A stretch of DNA of 40,166 bases, taken from assembly GCF_015732285.1 (NCBI RefSeq), contig NZ_WIQU01000013.1, forward strand, positions 482-40,647, written 5' to 3'. This stretch comes from Pectinatus frisingensis. Lineage in GTDB: Bacteria > Bacillota > Negativicutes > Selenomonadales > Selenomonadaceae. A model generated the notes under the pieces. That model ran no database searches. It worked only from the letters and a program-made list of their open reading frames with translations, and was not told where the DNA came from. The position numbers and the translations under genes were made by a program. This document shows, piece after piece, positions 7,607-16,264 of this stretch (positions within the stretch are counted from its first letter, which is position 1; every line of letters begins with the position of its first letter).

Positions 7607-7756
7607 TTAGTCCCTTCTATTTTTATCTTGGGTTGCCAGTGCCAAATAAAGATCTCGATAAAATTTATTGAGCAGTACAACATAGTTGGCTATTGTTAAA
7701 AGTTTTCTAGCTAACCCTACAGGAAGCTTTTTTCCTCGAAATATAATGAATTTCAA
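7607..7756 (-). CDS. Small basic protein on the opposite strand
   Basis: A 49-residue reading frame on the minus strand. It starts at a TTG (7756-7754) with AGGAGA at 7769-7764, 7 bases before the start. The protein is basic, with a FRGKKLPVGLARKLLTIANYVV amphipathic N-terminal half and a charged tail ending in KNRRD. It is the only minus-strand gene I can support in the window. The perfect ribosome site and sensible composition argue for it, and its short length argues for caution. No family is recognised. Confidence 0.4.
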   Translation of the reverse strand: MKFIIFRGKKLPVGLARKLLTIANYVVLLNKFYRDLYLALATQDKNRRD

Positions 7757-8027
7757 AATAACATCTCCTGATAACAATTATTTCCATCTATACCTATCAT
7801 AATATATTATTTTGGAAGTAAAAGATACGAAGAGATTGAAACTAGGAATAATATTTATTTTGTGGACTATAAAGATGTGAAATGAACAAAAATTTTCACT
7901 CATTTTACCAATAGGGTTGTCTTTAGCAATGGCACATGCCAAAAATCTAAAAACAATTCTATTGAGATACTTTTTCAATGTGCTGTTAGGCTAGAGTCTA
8001 ATGGCTTATTTTAATGGAGGAATTTGT
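7757..8027. other. Intergenic stretch before the resolvase
   Basis: AT-rich DNA with no well-supported gene. It holds a hairpin GTGAAA...TTTCAC at 7877-7899. A plus-strand fragment from about 7880 reads NEQKFSLILPIGLSLAMAHA and ends at a TAG near 7990, without a convincing start. A TTAG...CTAA dyad lies near 7986-8001. The promoter of the resolvase, and possibly its target site, should lie here, but I cannot define them. Confidence 0.35.
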
Positions 8028-8582
8028 ATGAAGATAGGATATATTCGCGTAAGCACAGCAGAACAAAATACGATTCGACAGGAGGTTCTATTAAAAGAGC
8101 TTGGCGTTGATGAACTCTTTATCGATAAAGCCAGTGGCAAAAATACCGACAGACCGGAACTAAAGCGGATGATTACCTATGTCAGGCAGGGCGATACTGT
8201 TATTGTCGAATCTATCAGCCGCTTTGCTCGTAACACACGCGACCTGCTTGATCTCATTGCTCAGTTGACTGCCAAACAGGTTGAATTTATTTCTAAGAAA
8301 GAAGCCATCGATACAACAACACCGACAGGAAGATTTATGCTGACGATCTTTGGAGCCGTAGCAGAATTGGAACGTGAGTATATCTTGCAACGCCAGAATG
8401 AAGGAATCGCTATTGCCAAAGAGTTAGGAAAATACAAGGGACGTAAGCCTATTTGCCACCCGGAATTTGAGAAGGTCGTGACTATATGGAAATCGGGCAA
8501 CATGACGGCGGTCGAGGCTATGCGAAGGTTGAATATGAAACCTTCTACATTCTATAGGAAGGTAAAGGAATCTAATAGGTAA
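8028..8582 (+). CDS. Serine recombinase (resolvase/invertase)
   Basis: Protein of 184 residues, the usual size of the Tn3-resolvase/Hin group. The N-terminal catalytic domain begins MKIGYIRVSTAEQN with the nucleophile Ser9. It contains DKASGKNTDRPEL and ISRFARNTRDLLDLI with the conserved arginines, then GRFMLTIFGAVAELEREYI, the long E helix. The C-terminal part (about 140-184) is a helix-turn-helix (MTAVEAMRRLNMKPSTFYRKV). Such enzymes resolve plasmid multimers or cointegrates, or invert DNA. I chose ATG 8028, 8 bases after GGAGG, not the ATG at 8001. The gene is followed by an AT-rich inverted repeat. Next to replication genes, multimer resolution is the most likely role. Confidence 0.9.
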   Translation: MKIGYIRVSTAEQNTIRQEVLLKELGVDELFIDKASGKNTDRPELKRMITYVRQGDTVIVESISRFARNTRDLLDLIAQLTAKQVEFISKKEAIDTTTPTGRFMLTIFGAVAELEREYILQRQNEGIAIAKELGKYKGRKPICHPEFEKVVTIWKSGNMTAVEAMRRLNMKPSTFYRKVKESNR

Positions 8583-8585
8583 ATT

Positions 8586-8614
8586 ATCTGTAAAAATATT
8601 TATATTTTACAGAT
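8586..8614. repeat. AT-rich inverted repeat after the resolvase gene
   Basis: ATCTGTAAAA at 8586-8595 is exactly repeated in inverse at 8605-8614 around ATATTTATA. It may be a terminator without a T tract or part of a recombinase site. Nothing distinguishes these readings here. Confidence 0.5.
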
Positions 8615-8704
8615 GGAATTTACAGTCATCCCAGTGCTAACATAGCGGGAGACTAGATTGCTAAAATAAGCATAGAATCCCTCAGGAAACAAACGTGTAA
8701 AATG

Positions 8705-8737
8705 AAGGGCGGGCCAAAACCGTCCTCTATTTTTTGC
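8705..8737 (+). terminator. Probable Rho-independent terminator or attenuator
   Basis: The stem AGGGCGG (8706-8712) pairs with CCGTCCT (8720-8726) with one G-T pair, followed by CTATTTTTT. It lies about 65 bases before the replication helicase gene, so it could end resolvase transcripts or attenuate the helicase gene. A second small dyad, GGAAATA/TATTTCC at 8765-8783, lies directly before the GAGGAG ribosome site of that gene. Confidence 0.6.
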
Positions 8738-8798
8738 AATATTTTTTGTAATTAGCTCTTACAAGGAAATAAAATATATTTCCTGAGGAGTTGAGAGT

Positions 8799-11423
8799 AT
8801 GAATGAATTTAATATTAGCATCAGCAAAATTTCCAGTAAGAGAGAGTTTAACGACAAGGAAATGGAAATGTTCGATACTTTAATTGCTGATAATACCGAA
8901 CTTATTAAAAGCGATAACGTCAGGTCATTTGTAGAACAAGTTGGTTCAAAAGGCCACGTATTCTGTCCTTCTACATTCAAGGAGGGGCTGAAAAGTAAAG
9001 AGACTTTCGAACAGTCGCAGCTATTAGCTCTCCATTTTGACAGCAAAGAAACATCATTTAAAGAAATAAAGGACAGAGCCGAACAATATGATCTTCCTAT
9101 ACTGTTTGCCTATGATGCTTTTTCCATCGGAAGCCGTAATAAATTTAGCATTGTATTTCTAAAAGACAGTCCGTCTTCTTCATTAAAAGAAGCTGAAGCC
9201 ATGCAAAACTCCTTGATGATGATGTTTCCAGAAGCTGATAAAAGCTGTGATGATGTTTCAAAGGTATATAATGGCGGGAATAAAGTATTGTATTTTGACG
9301 ATACCACTCCTGCGGTAAGTGTTGATATGCTATTTATGAATATGAGCCTTCATCTGAGAAACCGATATGGAGCCACCAACTACAAACGGAAGATAGTTGA
9401 GTTTTCTAAAACAACAGGCGTTGCATTAAATGAAAGAAAACTTCCTGAAATTTCCATAGTTGAGAATTTCACTGAAGGTATTAAAGAAAATATAAATGAT
9501 AAAAACTCACAAAATCCTATTATGATATACCATGGAAATAGTGAGAAATTATCAAATTTAAAGTATTTAATCAAATTTGAAGATCATGAAGATAAATATA
9601 GTGTATCATCAAATCAAAAAAAACCATCTATCCATAAAGATTACCCCTCTGATACTCTAGAATCCCTCAGTTCCAAATGTAGATTGTATCGGGAATTTGA
9701 GTTGGGAAATAAAACATTATCTCAACGAGAACTACTCGGGGTAGCTACGAATCTAGCTAAGGTAGAAACAGGAGCTACCAAATTCAAAGATACGATCAGC
9801 GCAAACTCATATTACTCTAGCAGGAAGGAAAAGTACGACAACTGGAGTTACTATTTCTATTATATCAAAGATAAAGATCCTAGGCCGTGTACCAGCTTCT
9901 GTTCTTATCATGCTACCTGTCCCCATGGAAAAAACATCCTTTCTACATCGAAGCCTAAATACCATCAAATTGAGAAAATTGCTAATTGCAACGATCATTG
10001 GGTTGGATTAGATGAAGCATGGAAAGATTTTAAAGAGAATTTTCACAGTGCGGTAATGTCAAGAGACAAGATATGGCACGTCATCAAATGTCAAACGGCC
10101 TTAGGCAAAACTCAAGCAATTTTGGAGCTGCTTAGGGATACTCACCTAAGGGTTTTAATTGCCGTTCCAACCAACAAATTGAAGCGTGAAGTATGTGAAC
10201 GAGCGAAAGCGATGGGGGTAGACATAATCGTATCACCTTCATTGCATGAACTAAAAGACGATTTGCCTCAAAATGTTTGGGACGATATAGAAAATCTCTA
10301 CGAGACAGGTAGGTCGCCAATGCCTCGTCTGAACAAGGCTATTGCTGAAGATGATTTAGAATGTGCTAAGTTGTTTAAACAATACAAGCGAGAACTAGAT
10401 GAATTCAATAACAGTGACGGTCATGCTATTACTACTCACCGGCGCCTGACAAGCATGGATGTGAGCAAGTTTGATCTTGTCATCATTGATGAAGATTTAA
10501 TCTTTAGCACTGTTATTCCTAGCAGAGACACAGCTCCTATTTCTAAACTAAAAAAACTAAAAAAGAAATTGAACACCGGCGACCCGTTGGCGGCAAAAAT
10601 TGTAAAAATCTTAAAGCACATTGAGAAATCAGAATTTTTTACTCTGCGTAAGATTGATTATGACAGATCATACTCCAGTATAAAGATGGAAGTCAATATA
10701 CCGGCGTTGTGTGACGCAAAATATTTCTGTTACCGGAAACCATCAAATTTTGAAAATGACCTAACAGAAGACTGCGTCAGCTTTATCAAGCCTATTAAAA
10801 TTCAAGAAAATACAAAGTATATCATGCTATCAGCAACAGCGGATAAAGACATCTGCGAATATTGTTTTGGTGAGGATAACGTGAAATTTTATACTTCGAA
10901 GGAAGCTAAACTTACAGGTACTTTGTTTCAGTATGGTGGTAAAACAATGAGCCGATCTTTCATGAGAGACAATCCTGCAATCATTGGTAAAATTAAGAAA
11001 TGGTCAGGGATTAAGCATACCATTTCTTTTAAGGAGTTCGATAATCATTACATGGGTGATCTGCATTTTGGTAATTGTTCTGGTTGCGATATTCTGAAAA
11101 ACGAAAACATTGATGTTATTGGAACGCCGCATCAGCCAGAGTGGATATATAAGTTGTTTTCCTATTCACTTGGATTTGATATTGATACAAAACTGAAACC
11201 CAACACCATTGTTACTCATAATGGATATCGCTTCCATTTTAACACCTATGACGATAAGGACCTAAGAGCCATACAATTCTACATGATAGAATCAGAATTA
11301 GAACAGGCTGTAGGCAGAGCGAGATTGTTGAGATGTGAATGTACTGTTAATTTATTTTCTAATTTCCCACTTCGACAAGCTACGATAATGAATAATTTTA
11401 ATTATGATGATAATGAAAGTTGA
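8799..11423 (+). CDS. Primase-like / superfamily 2 helicase replication protein
   Basis: Large protein of 874 residues. The N-terminal third resembles the primase-polymerase type domains of plasmid and phage replication proteins: QLLALHFDSKE, the NKFSIVFLKD strand and a KVYNGGNKVLYF segment. A Cys cluster (C364-x3-C368-x5-C374) follows, probably binding zinc or an iron-sulfur cluster. The C-terminal half is a superfamily 2 helicase: CQTALGKT (Walker A, Lys437), DED at 564-566 (motif II), SAT at 678-680 (motif III) and QAVGRARLLR from 836 (motif VI). It probably unwinds and primes DNA at the replicon origin. The start has GAGGAG. Whether the primase active site is complete is unclear. Confidence 0.65.
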   Translation: MNEFNISISKISSKREFNDKEMEMFDTLIADNTELIKSDNVRSFVEQVGSKGHVFCPSTFKEGLKSKETFEQSQLLALHFDSKETSFKEIKDRAEQYDLPILFAYDAFSIGSRNKFSIVFLKDSPSSSLKEAEAMQNSLMMMFPEADKSCDDVSKVYNGGNKVLYFDDTTPAVSVDMLFMNMSLHLRNRYGATNYKRKIVEFSKTTGVALNERKLPEISIVENFTEGIKENINDKNSQNPIMIYHGNSEKLSNLKYLIKFEDHEDKYSVSSNQKKPSIHKDYPSDTLESLSSKCRLYREFELGNKTLSQRELLGVATNLAKVETGATKFKDTISANSYYSSRKEKYDNWSYYFYYIKDKDPRPCTSFCSYHATCPHGKNILSTSKPKYHQIEKIANCNDHWVGLDEAWKDFKENFHSAVMSRDKIWHVIKCQTALGKTQAILELLRDTHLRVLIAVPTNKLKREVCERAKAMGVDIIVSPSLHELKDDLPQNVWDDIENLYETGRSPMPRLNKAIAEDDLECAKLFKQYKRELDEFNNSDGHAITTHRRLTSMDVSKFDLVIIDEDLIFSTVIPSRDTAPISKLKKLKKKLNTGDPLAAKIVKILKHIEKSEFFTLRKIDYDRSYSSIKMEVNIPALCDAKYFCYRKPSNFENDLTEDCVSFIKPIKIQENTKYIMLSATADKDICEYCFGEDNVKFYTSKEAKLTGTLFQYGGKTMSRSFMRDNPAIIGKIKKWSGIKHTISFKEFDNHYMGDLHFGNCSGCDILKNENIDVIGTPHQPEWIYKLFSYSLGFDIDTKLKPNTIVTHNGYRFHFNTYDDKDLRAIQFYMIESELEQAVGRARLLRCECTVNLFSNFPLRQATIMNNFNYDDNES

Positions 11424-11569
11424 AATCTGTTTTTGTCAGCTTAATCATTTAATTGTGTCGCTTTTTCTCCTTAATTATATTTTTTAATTGAAGAATGTTT
11501 GATGAAATCATGATTTTTCCTTAACGCAACGAATAAACTGACCATTAAAAATCACTGGGAATGCTAGTC

Positions 11570-11592
11570 GATGGTTTTATCGTAGATGGTTT
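11570..11592. repeat. Direct repeat in the gap between replication genes
   Basis: GATGGTTT occurs at 11570-11577 and 11585-11592 within the AT-rich 232-base gap 11424-11655. The gap otherwise holds no gene. A GGAGGAATT ribosome site near its end serves the next gene. The repeat may be a regulator or replication-protein site. Confidence 0.3.
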
Positions 11593-11655
11593 CATTAAAA
11601 AGCAACCCATCCATAACAATAGTGTAAAAAATAATTACAATCGGAGGAATTAATT

Positions 11656-12642
11656 ATGTATCTAAATTGCGTCGTGGAGCTTTCTGTGGTGTTGGACAAT
11701 GAAAATTTCCATAAATTATTAACTAGAGTCGATAAGCAAGTAGACTACTTGAATGACAATGAATATATCGATCAGACGTTGTCAGCTAAGGGAATAGTTG
11801 TAACTTACCAAGATAAGCAATATAAAAAGAAAGTTCAGATTACTATAAACGCAGGTGTTATGTTAGATGACGGAGAGCTTGATTCAGATAAGTTAATCCA
11901 TAAGTTGGAGCGATGTGTTCATAATTATTTCGGTTTAAAGTACAATCTTAACGATTTTAATTTGAAAAGAATGATTTTTATGGCAGATATTGATGTTGAT
12001 AGCCGAGCAAAAGTATCTGCATATATAAAAGTTTTACAAAGAATTGGCAAGGTGAAAGGGTTCTCGCCATCAAGTTATGATTGTATGGATGCTGATATTG
12101 GTTTTTGTTTAGATGGAAACAGTAATGGCATTCAGTTTTTAATTTATGATTTAGAAGGACTGCTTACAAGCCAATTCAGAAAAAACGAAACAAATCATAA
12201 GAAAATGAAATCTATAATAAAAAAATCCGAAGGTATTTTAAGAGCTGAAATTCGATTAACTCAATCAAAGACAGTACGATCTTATACTGATGAAACCGAT
12301 ACTTCTAAGCAATTAGCAGTTTTATTGGAAAACAGTCGGGAGATATTTTTAGCTACGTTTGTGCGTGTAGTCCCTTTTGGTGTCTTTCATAAAAAAGATA
12401 CGGCTATAGAGATTATCCAAAGAGAAGTAAAAGATATGACGCTTCGACGGCGGATGCTGCGGCTGGTGGCACTGGTTCCTGAGAAAAAGTCTTTGTTGCT
12501 CGCACAAAAAGCATTGAATTATCGACGAATTGATGATGTTATGAAAAACTTCGCGAAAATTGATGTGTCGCCCGTGACTATCAGTAAGCGGCACAAAGTG
12601 GATTTTCTTGAAAGCTTATACTCATATTTGCTTGCGGAATAG
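11656..12642 (+). CDS. Possible replication initiator
   Basis: Protein of 328 residues. The central part, LKRMIFMADIDVDSRAKVSAYIKVLQ, followed by a GNSNGIQFLIYDL strand and then ILRAEIRLTQSK, resembles the build of phage/plasmid replication proteins of the gene II/X (CRI) type, where a 'LR-x-E-x-RL' strand is typical. I see no HUH metal motif and cannot place a catalytic Tyr, so the assignment is weak. The C-terminal third is a helical region rich in Arg and Leu. A perfect GGAGG ribosome site precedes the ATG. Its place directly after the primase/helicase and before a repeat-rich non-coding stretch fits an initiator role. Confidence 0.4.
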   Translation: MYLNCVVELSVVLDNENFHKLLTRVDKQVDYLNDNEYIDQTLSAKGIVVTYQDKQYKKKVQITINAGVMLDDGELDSDKLIHKLERCVHNYFGLKYNLNDFNLKRMIFMADIDVDSRAKVSAYIKVLQRIGKVKGFSPSSYDCMDADIGFCLDGNSNGIQFLIYDLEGLLTSQFRKNETNHKKMKSIIKKSEGILRAEIRLTQSKTVRSYTDETDTSKQLAVLLENSREIFLATFVRVVPFGVFHKKDTAIEIIQREVKDMTLRRRMLRLVALVPEKKSLLLAQKALNYRRIDDVMKNFAKIDVSPVTISKRHKVDFLESLYSYLLAE

Positions 12643-12751
12643 TAAATTTGATAGATATGGAGTACTTAGAAGAGTGCTTCACCTTTTGCTATCATCGGAT
12701 GATAGAATGATGTTAGGGATGGTCAGGATATTATTCTTGTTAGAACAACAG

Positions 12752-12800
12752 AAAATGCTTTTAACCTATACTTTGGTAATAGCTAAAGGCATTTTCATTT
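12752..12800 (+). terminator. Probable terminator
   Basis: A 12-bp stem with one G-T pair (12752-12763 with 12784-12795) closes a 20-base loop. It is followed by CATTTATAT and preceded on the other strand by an A-rich run. It lies 110 bases after the possible initiator. Confidence 0.5.
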
Positions 12801-12821
12801 ATATCCCCTAAATTAAAAGAG

Positions 12822-13028
12822 TCAATTTCTGACAGTCAAAAACAGAAAACCTATCTGTCGTACAAAGAGCAGCTCCTGTGCCGCGTTAGAAGGCTTGTCG
12901 ATTACACCAAATGCACAGGTGAGCTGCTGGGGAGTGGCAGTTCTCTTGATTTCCATGGGGTATAACTTGCAGCTGTCCTCCGAGACATCACCGATGGCGT
13001 TGAGCAGACATTCCCAGTGGCGTAATAG
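12822..13028 (-). pseudogene. C-terminal fragment of a DUF4143-type ATPase gene
   Basis: On the minus strand a 68-codon stretch without a start codon reads DSCKLYPMEIKRTATPQQL, followed by TCAFGVIDKP. This is very like the C-terminal 'YPIEIKKT' motif of ATP-binding proteins with a DUF4143 domain. A stop codon lies just upstream at 13031-13029, so the rest of the gene is gone. The stretch is visibly richer in GC than the neighbouring genes, which suggests a foreign remnant left by an earlier insertion. Confidence 0.4.
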
Positions 13029-13089
13029 TTATTCCATCGATGCACCCACTGTCTTACATCAACATTCTTAAACCTTCCCAATAAAATAA

Positions 13090-13117
13090 GTTCCCGTGCC
13101 GTGATGGGCACGGGGAC
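13090..13117. repeat. GC-rich REP-like palindrome
   Basis: GTTCCCGTGCC (13090-13100) and GGGCACGGGGAC (13106-13117) form a near-perfect GC-rich hairpin around GTGAT in otherwise AT-rich DNA. It resembles the repeated palindromes mobilised by REP-associated transposases. No transposase gene is present. Confidence 0.45.
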
Positions 13118-13163
13118 TGTATGGTGTCGCGTTAAGAAATTCTAATATTAGCTTGCCATATGA

Positions 13164-13268
13164 CTTATCTTGTTCTCTTATTCTCTTATTATAAAATGAT
13201 ATAGGTTTCAATAAAGAAATGATATAATATAAGAAATGAGCATAGAAATTAAAAGATAAGAAGATAAG
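13164..13268. promoter_or_regulatory. Repeat-rich control region upstream of the FtsK-like gene
   Basis: This short stretch packs several repeats. TTCTCTTA stands in tandem (13173-13188). AAATGATATA occurs twice (13194-13203 and 13217-13226), the second copy overlapping a TATAAT (13223-13228). AAGATAAG stands in tandem (13253-13268), and its inverse CTTATCTT lies at 13164-13171. The -10-like TATAAT suggests a promoter. The repeats may bind a regulator, a replication initiator or a partition protein. Confidence 0.45.
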
Positions 13269-13290
13269 ATAAGTGAATTGGAGGAGCATT

Positions 13291-16134
13291 ATGTCGGAAT
13301 TTGCTAAATTAAAGGTTGATGATTTCAACTTTATAAGTGAAAGCTTTAGAAGGTTTCTTTGTGATCTTAGGGATGGTGAACGTCTGTCAGAATTAGGAAA
13401 ATGCATTCCAAGCAACAACGATGTCAAATGGAATGTAGAAAAAGCAAAAATACTTTTAGAAACTTTGAAACTAAAGAATCGTGATGATGCGGACAAAATT
13501 CTTTCCTACATGGAACATGCCCATTATGGATGGCAGGGAGGTATGTACCGATTTAACAACCAATGCCTCTGTAAAAATCATCATTGCAAACGAAATTACA
13601 GGATCGACAACACAGAGGAAGCAACATCAGATGCTTTTGAAGCTATTGATTTGATTTTTTTTAATGAGACTTATGGTGCTATCACAACCTATATTCTCGG
13701 ATACTGTCTTGCTGCCTTGTTTAGTAGTAAGCTAAATAATGACCGTCTTCACATGCCATATTTCTTGCAAATTGCATGTGAACGGAACTCGAATGTATAT
13801 AGGCTGATACATGAAATAGTTGGTATCTGCGATGTAAATACGAACTTAATTGAACATTGCAACATGGATTTTGATTATGGATATTGTGACTATGATTACG
13901 TAACAGTATTTCCCTCACAGTCCGCAGATAAAATATTGGATGATTTGGTGTATAACCGTGATGTCCCCGTCGTTATAGACGGCTACGAGAATGAGAAATT
14001 TTACAGCGCATTGCTTAGGGAAATTGCCAATATTCCAGGAAAGACGAGAAGCCTTGGTATCAAGGACAGATTCAATGTATTGCCTATATTTATATGCCCG
14101 AGTATCCGCTCTCAGTTTAAAAACGTCTTTAGTATTGATTTAAGTGGTTTAGATGTTAACGAGGAGTATTTGGAGATACTTCAAGAAAATAAGCAAAGAC
14201 TTGCTTCATGGGCACTTGAACTTGTTACAAATGCCAAGGATTATTTTTTTCAGAGAAACACAGCAGCAGATGTGATATTCCGCAAAACCGAAGATGAGCG
14301 TCCTTTTTTTGATGCTATTGCCCACCACATCACTCACATACGGAAGGAATACCGGAGCCATACAGAGCTGACCCAAAAAGATGTAGCAAACATAGGGGTT
14401 CTTACTTATTTTTTGTCAAGATACATGGAGGTTTTTAAGAAATCCATAAGACTATATGATGGAACAGAATTCACATACAGAAATAATTTTGCGGCACACA
14501 ATCCTTCAAAATTAATAACTGGAATAGTGAATTCGTCTACAGAAATACTATTTAAACTCCATAATACATATTCACCTACATTGCCTCTAACAGTGGCGGT
14601 TGTCACAAAAGATCTCAGTCTTGACTCTACGAAAGCAAAATGGGTAAAGAAAAAGGGAGAGGAATACGCGAAAAAACTAGTCAAATATTATCAAAGCTAT
14701 GGAGTTTCCTTAAGAATAATGCCAGAGGTAGAATTTAAGGATGACAGGTATGTATTTAACATTAAATTGATGCCGGGAACAGACGGTAAATTAATTAGTC
14801 GACATGCTGACTCGGTTAGACGTTTATTGGATCTGGCATTTTTAAAAATCGACAAAAGTCATTCTTCAATAAAAATAATCGCTTCTGAGAAAGAGCTTAA
14901 GGAAAACAGCCTTCTTAAGATTTTAGAAAGTCCAAAATTCAACGAAAGCAAAATGGAAATCCCATATGCGGTAGGCTATGACATGATGGGTGAAATGGTT
15001 ATTGCTGACATAGCAGAGTTCCCCCATCTGTTAATTGGAGGAACCACTGGGTCGGGCAAATCCAGTGCGTTACACAGCTTGTTGATGAGTATTGTTTGTA
15101 AGCAAAATGCGAGTAAGGTTAAATTATTGCTTTTAGATTTTGGCGCATCAAGGTTAAACATGTTTAAAGATACTCCGCATATGTTAATGCCGGTTATAAC
15201 GGTAAGTGAAATTGAAAAAGGTCGTCAATGTATAGAGATATTAATTTCTTTCATGGAGCATCGTTTAGCAGAGTTGGATTCTATTGATGAAAGGAAACGT
15301 GATAAAGAGGTTGAAAAATGGCCATCCATTATCTGTGTTATAGATGAATTTCCGACGTTTATCAGGAAATTGACGGCAGGAAAGGAAAATAAGATGTCGC
15401 ATATGTTGCTGACAGACTTGTTAGAACGCGCCAGAAAAGTAAAAATACACTTAATCTTAACGGCGCAGGATGCGAGTAAAGGTAATATAGCAATTAAAAT
15501 GACCAATTTAGCTGGTATTGCGTTTGAATGTACCAACCCATACGATTCACGTGCCATAATAAATTCGAAGGAGGCTATGAATCTATCAGGCAAAGGCTCA
15601 ATGTATTTCAAAAGCAAGCAGCATGAAGGTCTGTTAAGAGTGCAAGGTGCATTCATGTTTCCAGAAGAAATAATGGATATGCTTGATAATATGACATTTG
15701 ATTATGTAGATGGAGAAAGCGAATATAATGAAGTAATATTTGAACCGATATTGTTACCTAGAATAAATGAAGCCATACCTCAGGCTGAATCCTCAAATCA
15801 TCAAGATACTCATGAGGAGATACTGGCCAAACTTATTATTTGGTTGCTTGGTCACGATAAAATCTCGAATAACCAAATCAAGGATCATTTTGAGATGGGA
15901 TATAATAGGGCAAAAGTGTTTCTAAGTGAACTTGAATCCTTTAGTCTGATAACTGAGCCCAAAAGAGGGACGAAGCTGCCGAGGGTAGTTATTCCTAAAA
16001 GTATGGATGATATATCCGTCAAGGTAATGGAGCTGTTGGTGAGATGTGGTTACACCAAGGATGACGTAAAAAATGCCTTGAATCAAAGATCAGGTATAGC
16101 CAAAGTACAGTCGGATATGACGACTAGTATATAG
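13291..16134 (+). CDS. FtsK/SpoIIIE-type DNA translocase
   Basis: Protein of 947 residues. Residues about 575-790 form an FtsK/SpoIIIE ATPase: GGTTGSGKSS from 583 (Walker A, Lys590), ICVIDEF at 681-687 (Walker B) and later LILTAQDAS. The C-terminal part (about 855-905) reads as the FtsK gamma winged helix, KISNNQIKDHFEMGYNRAKV, which in FtsK binds directional DNA sequences. The first 560 residues carry no membrane helices and a Cys/His-rich patch near 85-105 (CLCKNHHCKRN), and are unlike chromosomal FtsK. ATG 13291 has GGAGG. A role in moving plasmid DNA during segregation or transfer is likely. I see no relaxase beside it. Confidence 0.75.
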   Translation: MSEFAKLKVDDFNFISESFRRFLCDLRDGERLSELGKCIPSNNDVKWNVEKAKILLETLKLKNRDDADKILSYMEHAHYGWQGGMYRFNNQCLCKNHHCKRNYRIDNTEEATSDAFEAIDLIFFNETYGAITTYILGYCLAALFSSKLNNDRLHMPYFLQIACERNSNVYRLIHEIVGICDVNTNLIEHCNMDFDYGYCDYDYVTVFPSQSADKILDDLVYNRDVPVVIDGYENEKFYSALLREIANIPGKTRSLGIKDRFNVLPIFICPSIRSQFKNVFSIDLSGLDVNEEYLEILQENKQRLASWALELVTNAKDYFFQRNTAADVIFRKTEDERPFFDAIAHHITHIRKEYRSHTELTQKDVANIGVLTYFLSRYMEVFKKSIRLYDGTEFTYRNNFAAHNPSKLITGIVNSSTEILFKLHNTYSPTLPLTVAVVTKDLSLDSTKAKWVKKKGEEYAKKLVKYYQSYGVSLRIMPEVEFKDDRYVFNIKLMPGTDGKLISRHADSVRRLLDLAFLKIDKSHSSIKIIASEKELKENSLLKILESPKFNESKMEIPYAVGYDMMGEMVIADIAEFPHLLIGGTTGSGKSSALHSLLMSIVCKQNASKVKLLLLDFGASRLNMFKDTPHMLMPVITVSEIEKGRQCIEILISFMEHRLAELDSIDERKRDKEVEKWPSIICVIDEFPTFIRKLTAGKENKMSHMLLTDLLERARKVKIHLILTAQDASKGNIAIKMTNLAGIAFECTNPYDSRAIINSKEAMNLSGKGSMYFKSKQHEGLLRVQGAFMFPEEIMDMLDNMTFDYVDGESEYNEVIFEPILLPRINEAIPQAESSNHQDTHEEILAKLIIWLLGHDKISNNQIKDHFEMGYNRAKVFLSELESFSLITEPKRGTKLPRVVIPKSMDDISVKVMELLVRCGYTKDDVKNALNQRSGIAKVQSDMTTSI

Positions 16135-16158
16135 AAACTATGAAACGATGATAGCTTA

Positions 16159-16188
16159 AATCACCCTGATTATCAGGGTGATTCTTTT
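16159..16188 (+). terminator. Strong Rho-independent terminator
   Basis: AATCACCCTGAT (16159-16170) is followed by its exact inverse at 16172-16183 and by CTTTTTA. It ends the FtsK-like gene. Confidence 0.85.
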
Positions 16189-16264
16189 TATCGCTAATAG
16201 TAAGTGGTTTTATATAATGTTAATTATTTTATTTGTGATATACTTAATAATGGGGTGATATTAT

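Noticed and set aside
7778-7978. A 66-codon minus-strand open frame before the resolvase
   Set aside because: AT-driven Phe/Ile/Lys-rich translation without a ribosome site. A plus-strand fragment in the same place is at least as protein-like.
12902-13111. A 69-codon minus-strand open frame before the FtsK-like gene
   Set aside because: It is out of frame with the DUF4143-like fragment on the same strand, has no good ribosome site, and its Ser/Pro/Arg-rich translation looks like a shadow.
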